This document shows, one piece after another, positions 6,763-11,376 of a DNA stretch of 11,376 nt. Source of the stretch: Flavobacteriaceae bacterium. Lineage in GTDB: Bacteria; Bacteroidota; Bacteroidia; Flavobacteriales; Flavobacteriaceae. The stretch lies in the NCBI GenBank assembly GCA_030828025.1, contig JAURDG010000027.1, positions 1 through 11,376 of the forward strand, in the 5' to 3' direction. The stretch's first letter is position 1. Each line of letters starts with the position of its first letter. Both the position numbers and the translations under genes were made by a program. The notes beneath the pieces were generated by a model. That model was not told where the DNA came from, made no database searches, and saw nothing but the letters and a program-made list of their open reading frames with translations.

Positions 6763-8346
6763 TTATAATAGATAATCCGTACTGATAAAGTTCGACTTAT
6801 TCGTATCCAACAACTCACGTAATATTTCTTTATTGCTGTCATTATCCTTTGTAGCAACAAAAGTCCGAATAGAAAACGAACGTAGCGCATCGTACACACT
6901 AAGTGTACTTACAGCAGAGTCTTTACGTCCAGTAAACGGGTAAACATCTGGTCCACGCTGGCAGGCACTATTTAAGTTTACACGACAAACCAAATTTGCT
7001 AGCGTATCGATCAGTGGACCTAATTTATCAACATTTTTACCAAACAAACTAACTTGTTGACCGTAAGTCGAAGTTGCCATATCATCTAGTGGCGTGTCGA
7101 TGTCGGCAAACGATATTACTGGAATAACAGGTCCAAACTGTTCCTCTTCATACACCCGCATGTTGTGCGTAACAGGATACAACACAGCTGGGAAAATATA
7201 ATTGTCGGAATGCGTTCCGCCTTTTTCATTCAACACCTTTGCCCCTTTTTCTAGCGCATCATCTATAAGTTCCTGTATATAAGCTGGCTTATTGGGTTCT
7301 GGAAGCGGTGTCAAAAGCGTATTTTCCCAAGGCATACCAAATTTTTGGGCATCTACTGCTTTTGTGAATTTTTCCAAAAATACATCCTTGATGTCCTCAT
7401 GCACATAAAGAATTTTTAATGCGGTACAACGTTGCCCATTAAAGGACAAGGTGCCAGAAATACATTCTTTTACGGTTTCATCTAAATCCGCATCTGGTAA
7501 AATAATCGCTGGATTTTTGGCTTCAAGGCCAAGCACCAAACGTAATCTGTTCTTTTTTGGATGTAAGTCCTGCAAGGAAAGTGCTGAAGAACTATGCCCA
7601 ATGAGCGCAAGCACATCGACCAAACCTGTTTTCATAATGGGTGCGGCAACTGTCCGACCACGACCAAAAACTATATTAACAACACCAGGAGGAAAACTTT
7701 CCTTAAAGGCCTTTAATAGTGGTGCAATAAGTAATACACCGTGCTTTGCTGGCTTAAAAATCGCTGTGTTTCCCATAATGATGGCGGGAATAAGCAAGGC
7801 AAAAGTTTCGTTTAGTGGGTAATTGTAAGGTCCTAAACACAAGACGACACCAATCGGGCCTCGCCGAATATGGGCAAACACACCTCCATGATTATGAAAT
7901 TTAGCACTCTCGCGGTCGATGTTTTTGTACTCATTGATGGTATCATAAATATACTCAACCGTACGGTCAAATTCTTTTTCAGAATCTTGAAGATTTTTGC
8001 CTATTTCCCACATCAACAACTTAACAATTTCGTTGCGCTGTAGCTGCATCAGTTCGACAAAACGCTTCATGCAAGCGATACGATCGGCGACTTTCATGGT
8101 AGGCCACAAGCCTTTTCCTTTATCAAATGCAGCAGTAGCTGCATCTAAGGCTTTAAGTGCATGCGCCTCATCCATATCTGGCACTGAACCAATAAGTGTG
8201 GGTGCAAGTTCACCCTTCTCGTTTGGTCTACGAATGGAAGAAAACACCTGGGCTGTAGGACCATCCCAAAGGGTTAGGTCGCCTTCAATTAAAAAACTAT
8301 TGTGATGAATGGGTTTGTCTAGTGCAAACGCTGTTGGAATACTCAT
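6763..8346 (-). CDS. gapN: GapN-type NADP-dependent glyceraldehyde-3-phosphate dehydrogenase (ALDH superfamily)
   Basis: This is a 527-residue aldehyde dehydrogenase, most like the bacterial group annotated as non-phosphorylating GAPDH, which oxidises glyceraldehyde-3-phosphate directly to 3-phosphoglycerate and makes NADPH. Landmarks are GPYNYPLNE (172-180) with catalytic N175, FKPAK (197-201) of the cofactor site, FNGQRC (302-307) with the nucleophile C307 and the GapN-like preceding arginine, EEQFGPV (401-407), and GPDVYPFTGRKDSAVST (465-481). The general-base segment, usually LELGGK, reads VLGLEAK (271-277), so the glutamate (E275) is shifted two positions relative to a gapless alignment; the FTGS segment reads LIGHSS. 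It follows ilvA after 26 bases on the same strand, and a perfect -7-like TAGCTTTG in that junction could add a promoter. Its stop abuts the stop of dnaN. The ALDH superfamily call is firm, the substrate is inferred. Confidence 0.85.
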   Translation of the reverse strand: MSIPTAFALDKPIHHNSFLIEGDLTLWDGPTAQVFSSIRRPNEKGELAPTLIGSVPDMDEAHALKALDAATAAFDKGKGLWPTMKVADRIACMKRFVELMQLQRNEIVKLLMWEIGKNLQDSEKEFDRTVEYIYDTINEYKNIDRESAKFHNHGGVFAHIRRGPIGVVLCLGPYNYPLNETFALLIPAIIMGNTAIFKPAKHGVLLIAPLLKAFKESFPPGVVNIVFGRGRTVAAPIMKTGLVDVLALIGHSSSALSLQDLHPKKNRLRLVLGLEAKNPAIILPDADLDETVKECISGTLSFNGQRCTALKILYVHEDIKDVFLEKFTKAVDAQKFGMPWENTLLTPLPEPNKPAYIQELIDDALEKGAKVLNEKGGTHSDNYIFPAVLYPVTHNMRVYEEEQFGPVIPVISFADIDTPLDDMATSTYGQQVSLFGKNVDKLGPLIDTLANLVCRVNLNSACQRGPDVYPFTGRKDSAVSTLSVYDALRSFSIRTFVATKDNDSNKEILRELLDTNKSNFISTDYLL

Positions 8347-8367
8347 ATTTTACATTTCATAGCCTTA

Positions 8368-8375
8368 CAAAGCTA
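8368..8375 (-). promoter_or_regulatory. Possible internal promoter -7 element for gapN
   Basis: TAGCTTTG on the minus strand (8375 down to 8368) matches the Bacteroidota -7 consensus TAnnTTTG perfectly and includes the TAG stop codon of ilvA. It would start RNA near 8361, about 15 bases before the gapN ATG, much like the arrangement at dnaN. There is no TTG at the expected -33 distance, so it may be a chance match or a weak promoter. Confidence 0.3.
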
Positions 8376-9623
8376 TATCAAAAATTGGAATAAATCGGGT
8401 TTGTTATTTAAATAGTCCCCAAAAAAGCCCTTTTCTTTCATTCTTTTAACCAGTGGCTCAAAGTCAGCTGTTGATTTTAGTTGGATGCCAACTACTGCAG
8501 GTCCTTGAGCTCGAGCGCTCTTTTTGGAGTATTCAAAAAATGTAATATCATCGGATGGGCCCAATATTTCCTGAACAAATTCTTTTAGCGCACCAGCACG
8601 CTGTGGAAACCGCACGATGAAGTAATGCTTTAGTTCGCTATAGAGCAAAGCACGCTCTTTAATCTCCGCCATTCGGGTAATATCGTTATTGCCGCCACAT
8701 ATAAGGCTAACCACATTTTTCCCTTTTATTTTTGTCGATAACTGCTGTAATGCAGCGGTTGACATGGCACCAGCTGGCTCAACAACAATTGCATCTTTGG
8801 TGTACATATCCAAGATTGTTTGGCAGATTTGTCCTTCGTTTATCAACAGGATATCATCCATATATTGGGAACAATAGTCAAAGCTGTACTCGCCTATACT
8901 TTTGACGGCTGCACCATCTACAAAAACATCAATTTCGTCCAAAACGATACGCTGCTTTTGTTTGAGCGATTCGTACATACTGGGCGCACCGACAGGTTCA
9001 ACACCAATAATCTTGGTGTCTGGCGATTCTTGTTTAAAGACATTAATCACACCAGAAATAAGACCACCACCGCCAACCGGCACGATGATGTAATCAATGG
9101 GAAAGTCAGCTTGCGCTAGGATTTCTTTCGCCATAGTAGCTTGACCTGCGATGACTACGGGGTCGTCAAAAGGGTGTATAAATGTTTTACCCGATTCGGT
9201 GGCATATTTGTTTGCCGCTGCATAGCAATCATCATAGGTGTCACCTATAAGCTCAATGCTGATATGATCGCCTCCAAACATAGCCACTTGATCTACTTTT
9301 TGTTGTGGCGTTGGAACTGGCATAAAAATAGTCCCATGTATGTTGTGGTAGCTACAGGAATAAGCAACACCTTGCGCATGATTTCCAGCACTTGAACAAA
9401 CTACGCCTTTGGATTTTTCGGCATCATCTAACTGTGATATTTTATTAAATGCACCGCGAATTTTAAACGAACGAACAGCTTGTAAGTCCTCTCGTTTGAC
9501 CCAAATATTGGCATCGTAAATTTGGCTCAAACGATCGTGCTTGTGAAAAGCTGTAGGCACGACAGCCTGTGCCACACGTTTTTGTGCCGCCTCAATCAAC
9601 GATAAATCCAACAAATCGCGCAT
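8373..9623 (-). CDS. ilvA: Threonine dehydratase (threonine ammonia-lyase), single ACT-like domain
   Basis: IlvA is a PLP enzyme that deaminates threonine to 2-oxobutyrate, the first committed step to isoleucine. The catalytic domain carries WVKREDLQ (41-48), the PLP lysine K54 in RSFKIRGAFN, SSAGNHAQG (77-85) that contacts the substrate, the phosphate-binding loop VGGGGLISG (183-191), VEPAGA (281-286) and CGGNND (309-314). Residues 330-416 form one ACT-like regulatory domain beginning HYFIVRFPQRAGALKEF, so the protein is the roughly 420-residue form with a single domain rather than the roughly 510-residue E. coli form with two; feedback by isoleucine is expected from the family. Its ATG (9623-9621) follows the ilvC stop codon with no base between, which points to coupled translation, and its pathway neighbours ilvC and ilvN support a biosynthetic rather than catabolic role. 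The assignment is firm. Confidence 0.95.
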   Translation of the reverse strand: MRDLLDLSLIEAAQKRVAQAVVPTAFHKHDRLSQIYDANIWVKREDLQAVRSFKIRGAFNKISQLDDAEKSKGVVCSSAGNHAQGVAYSCSYHNIHGTIFMPVPTPQQKVDQVAMFGGDHISIELIGDTYDDCYAAANKYATESGKTFIHPFDDPVVIAGQATMAKEILAQADFPIDYIIVPVGGGGLISGVINVFKQESPDTKIIGVEPVGAPSMYESLKQKQRIVLDEIDVFVDGAAVKSIGEYSFDYCSQYMDDILLINEGQICQTILDMYTKDAIVVEPAGAMSTAALQQLSTKIKGKNVVSLICGGNNDITRMAEIKERALLYSELKHYFIVRFPQRAGALKEFVQEILGPSDDITFFEYSKKSARAQGPAVVGIQLKSTADFEPLVKRMKEKGFFGDYLNNKPDLFQFLI

Positions 9624-11096
9624 TTATACAATTCGCTTCATGGCAGTCATGGATGCACGTAAGGTCTTTCCAATACGCTCTACAGGATGGTTTCGAATTT
9701 GATCGTTTACCGCAATCAAGGCCTGGTTATCTACACCATTGCTTTCGGCTCCATAAACAGTACCGATAACCGAAGTGTCAACAGTCTTCATAAACGAAGA
9801 CAACAAAGGCTTGCACGCATGGTCAAAAAGGTAACATCCGTATTCAGCAGTGTCTGAAATCACACGATTCATTTCATATAGTTTTTTACGTGCAATGGTA
9901 TTGGCAATCAGCGGCGTTTCGTGTAAAGACTCGTAATATGCCGATGCATCTTTAATCCCTGCAGCTACCATAGTATCAAAAGCTAGCTCTACACCAGCAC
10001 GAACAAAAGCGACCATTAAAACACCCTTATCAAAATAGGTTTGCTCGTCAATATCGTCGGCTGTTGGTGTTGTTTTTTCAAAAGCTGTTTCGGCAGTAGC
10101 AGCACGCCATGTAAGTAGATTTACATCGTCATTTGCCCAATCTTCCATCATTGTTTTAGAAAAGTGGCCAGACATAATATCATCCATATGCTTGTTAAAC
10201 AATGGCTGCATGATTTCCTTTAACTGCTCCGAAAGTTCAAAGGCTTTCATTTTTGCTGGATTGGACAATCGATCCATCATGTTGGTTACGCCTCCATGCT
10301 TCAGGGCTTCGGTAATGGTTTCCCATCCATATTGAATCAATTTGGCGGCATAACTAGGATCAATTCCTTCAGCGACCATTTTGTCAAAACAAAGTATAGA
10401 ACCTGTTTGCAGGACACCACACAAAATGGTTTGTTCGCCCATCAAGTCAGACTTAACTTCGGCAACAAAAGACGACTGAAGCACACCTGCTCTGTGACCA
10501 CCAGTACCCACACAATAGGCTTTTGCTTGTGCCCAGCCTTTGCCTTCGGGGTCATTGTCTTCGTGTACGGCAATCAGCGTTGGTACGCCAAAGTCACGCA
10601 AATATTCTTCGCGTACTTCAGAACCTGGACTTTTTGGCGCTACCATAATTACGGTTAAATCTTCTCTGATTTGCATACCTTCTTCAACGATATTAAAGCC
10701 ATGAGAATACGATAAAGTTGCGCCTTTTTTCATCAAGGGCATAACCGCCTTGACCACAGGTGTATGGTTTTTGTCTGGGGTCAAGTTGATGACTAAATCT
10801 GCTGATGGAATCATATCTTCATAAGTACCGACAGCAAAGCCATTAGATGTGGCATTAACGTAGGAAGCACGTTTTTGCTCGATGGCACCAGCACGAAGTG
10901 CGTAGGCAACATCCAACCCTGAATCGCGCATGTTGAGCCCTTGGTTTAACCCTTGTGCCCCACAACCAACAATGACAATTTTCTTTCCTTTTAATGCAGC
11001 AACGCCATCAGAAAATTCAGCAGCGTCCATAAAACGGCATTGTGATAGTTGATGCAATTGATCGCGAAGAGGTAGTGTGTTGAAATAGTTACTCAT
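9624..11096 (-). CDS. ilvC: Ketol-acid reductoisomerase, class II (long form)
   Basis: IlvC isomerises and reduces acetolactate or acetohydroxybutyrate with NADPH and Mg2+ in valine, leucine and isoleucine synthesis. At 490 residues it is the class II form with a duplicated C-terminal knotted domain, and its numbering runs in register with E. coli IlvC. Visible residues are GCGAQG (44-49), the NADPH-specificity loop with R68, A71, R76 and S78, the metal ligands D217 and E221 in EVKSDLMGEQ, E389 and E393 in YYESLHETP, and S414 in RVISDTAEYG. Position 110, which is glutamine in E. coli as I recall it (PDKQH), is asparagine here (PDKNH). It lies ten bases after ilvN and its stop touches the ilvA start, so the three form one operon. 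NADPH rather than NADH use is expected from the loop. The assignment is firm. Confidence 0.98.
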   Translation of the reverse strand: MSNYFNTLPLRDQLHQLSQCRFMDAAEFSDGVAALKGKKIVIVGCGAQGLNQGLNMRDSGLDVAYALRAGAIEQKRASYVNATSNGFAVGTYEDMIPSADLVINLTPDKNHTPVVKAVMPLMKKGATLSYSHGFNIVEEGMQIREDLTVIMVAPKSPGSEVREEYLRDFGVPTLIAVHEDNDPEGKGWAQAKAYCVGTGGHRAGVLQSSFVAEVKSDLMGEQTILCGVLQTGSILCFDKMVAEGIDPSYAAKLIQYGWETITEALKHGGVTNMMDRLSNPAKMKAFELSEQLKEIMQPLFNKHMDDIMSGHFSKTMMEDWANDDVNLLTWRAATAETAFEKTTPTADDIDEQTYFDKGVLMVAFVRAGVELAFDTMVAAGIKDASAYYESLHETPLIANTIARKKLYEMNRVISDTAEYGCYLFDHACKPLLSSFMKTVDTSVIGTVYGAESNGVDNQALIAVNDQIRNHPVERIGKTLRASMTAMKRIV

Positions 11097-11106
11097 GTGT
11101 TAAATT

Positions 11107-11376
11107 TTAGTCGTTGAGTTTTGTTAATAATGATTTGATATTCATAGGTGATTTAGTCACGGAAATTCTTCCTGAGCGCACAAACTGCAGTAAGCCGTAT
11201 GGTGCTAAATCGTTGTATAATTTTTCTGTTTCGTGACGAAATCCTGTCTTTTCGATTACAAAAAATTCTTTGTTAACTGTCACAATATTGGCGTGACTGT
11301 CTTTGATAATATTCTGAATATGTCGCTCTTCAAAAAGTGATTTTGAAGCCACTTTGTACAGCGCAGACTCTAAAAA
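11107..11376 (-). CDS. ilvN: Acetolactate synthase small (regulatory) subunit, 5'-truncated by the window edge
   Basis: These are the last 89 codons of IlvN, the ACT-domain regulatory subunit that binds IlvB and gives acetolactate synthase its valine feedback control. The frame stays open to the right edge of the window (residues ESALYKVASKS precede the GTG at 11352), so that GTG is an internal valine and not a start. The visible part holds the end of the ACT region and the C-terminal domain: NIVTVNKEFFVIEKTG, ETEKLYNDLAPYGLLQFVRSG and ISVTKSP, which are typical of the C-terminal half of IlvN. The N-terminal ACT domain and its valine-binding residues lie outside the window. The stop is ten bases before the ilvC ATG, as in many Bacteroidota ilvBNCA groups, so ilvB and probably ilvD would be expected just beyond the edge. 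The assignment rests on both sequence and context. Confidence 0.9.
   Translation of the reverse strand, partial: FLESALYKVASKSLFEERHIQNIIKDSHANIVTVNKEFFVIEKTGFRHETEKLYNDLAPYGLLQFVRSGRISVTKSPMNIKSLLTKLND

Noticed and set aside
7451..7822. Plus-strand open frame of 123 codons inside gapN
   Set aside because: It lies entirely opposite conserved ALDH coding sequence, including the cofactor-binding region, and looks like a shadow of that gene.
10296..10658. Plus-strand open frame of 120 codons inside ilvC
   Set aside because: It is antisense to highly conserved IlvC active-site coding sequence and has no recognisable domain or start context.
11107..11352. A complete 81-residue gene starting with GTG at 11352
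   Set aside because: The frame continues without a stop to the window edge, and the residues upstream (ALYKVASKS) continue the IlvN similarity, so this is a truncated ilvN.
1..11376. tRNA, rRNA, riboswitch, CRISPR array, insertion sequence or phage genes
   Set aside because: All gaps between genes are shorter than 70 bases, and I saw no direct-repeat array, terminal inverted repeats, or transposase or integrase motifs.

Overview
This window looks like ordinary core chromosome of a member of the phylum Bacteroidota, probably in or near the Flavobacteriales. The evidence is the set of protein variants: a divergent DUF62 protein, an E. coli-length class II IlvC, a short IlvA, an unusual GapN-like dehydrogenase and a DnaQ/GIY-YIG fusion. 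Start codons have no Shine-Dalgarno sequence, and a perfect Bacteroidota-type -7 element (TAnnTTTG) lies just before dnaN. The class or order is inferred from memory of these families and is less certain than the phylum. I see no RNA gene, mobile element, CRISPR array, phage gene or integrated island. Every gap between genes is shorter than 70 bases, so almost all of the DNA is coding.

Layout, left to right. (1) Plus strand, 3-2760: the 3' part of a YggS/PLPBP pyridoxal-phosphate protein, a DEDDh exonuclease fused to a UvrC-like GIY-YIG nuclease, and miaA, spaced by 3 bases and then overlapping by 14, so probably one transcript. (2) Minus strand, 4703 down to 2725: a PhoH-family ATPase followed after 11 bases by purC. 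The 3' end of purC overlaps the 3' end of miaA by 36 bases. (3) Plus strand, 4756-6762: a DUF62 (SAM hydroxide adenosyltransferase-like) gene diverging from phoH, then dnaN (sliding clamp) with its own likely promoter. (4) Minus strand, 11376 down to 6763: the 3' part of ilvN, then ilvC, ilvA and a gapN-type aldehyde dehydrogenase. The last stop codon of this group directly abuts the dnaN stop codon.

How the genes work together. ilvN, ilvC and ilvA belong to branched-chain amino acid synthesis: IlvA makes 2-oxobutyrate from threonine, the IlvB/IlvN acetolactate synthase acts next, and IlvC performs the NADPH-dependent isomeroreduction. GapN would oxidise glyceraldehyde-3-phosphate while making NADPH, so its place at the end of the group could link carbon flow to reductant supply (inference). 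The other genes are housekeeping: purine synthesis (purC), tRNA modification (miaA), replication (dnaN), PLP homeostasis (yggS), RNA-linked ATPase (phoH) and likely DNA repair (the exonuclease/GIY-YIG fusion).

I found no convincing novel multi-gene system. The observations most worth checking are the four-nuclease-feature protein at 486-1859 with a UvrC-like cysteine quartet, the DUF62 protein that appears to lack catalytic residues of its family, the GapN with a displaced general-base glutamate, and the very tight convergent gene ends without room for terminators.
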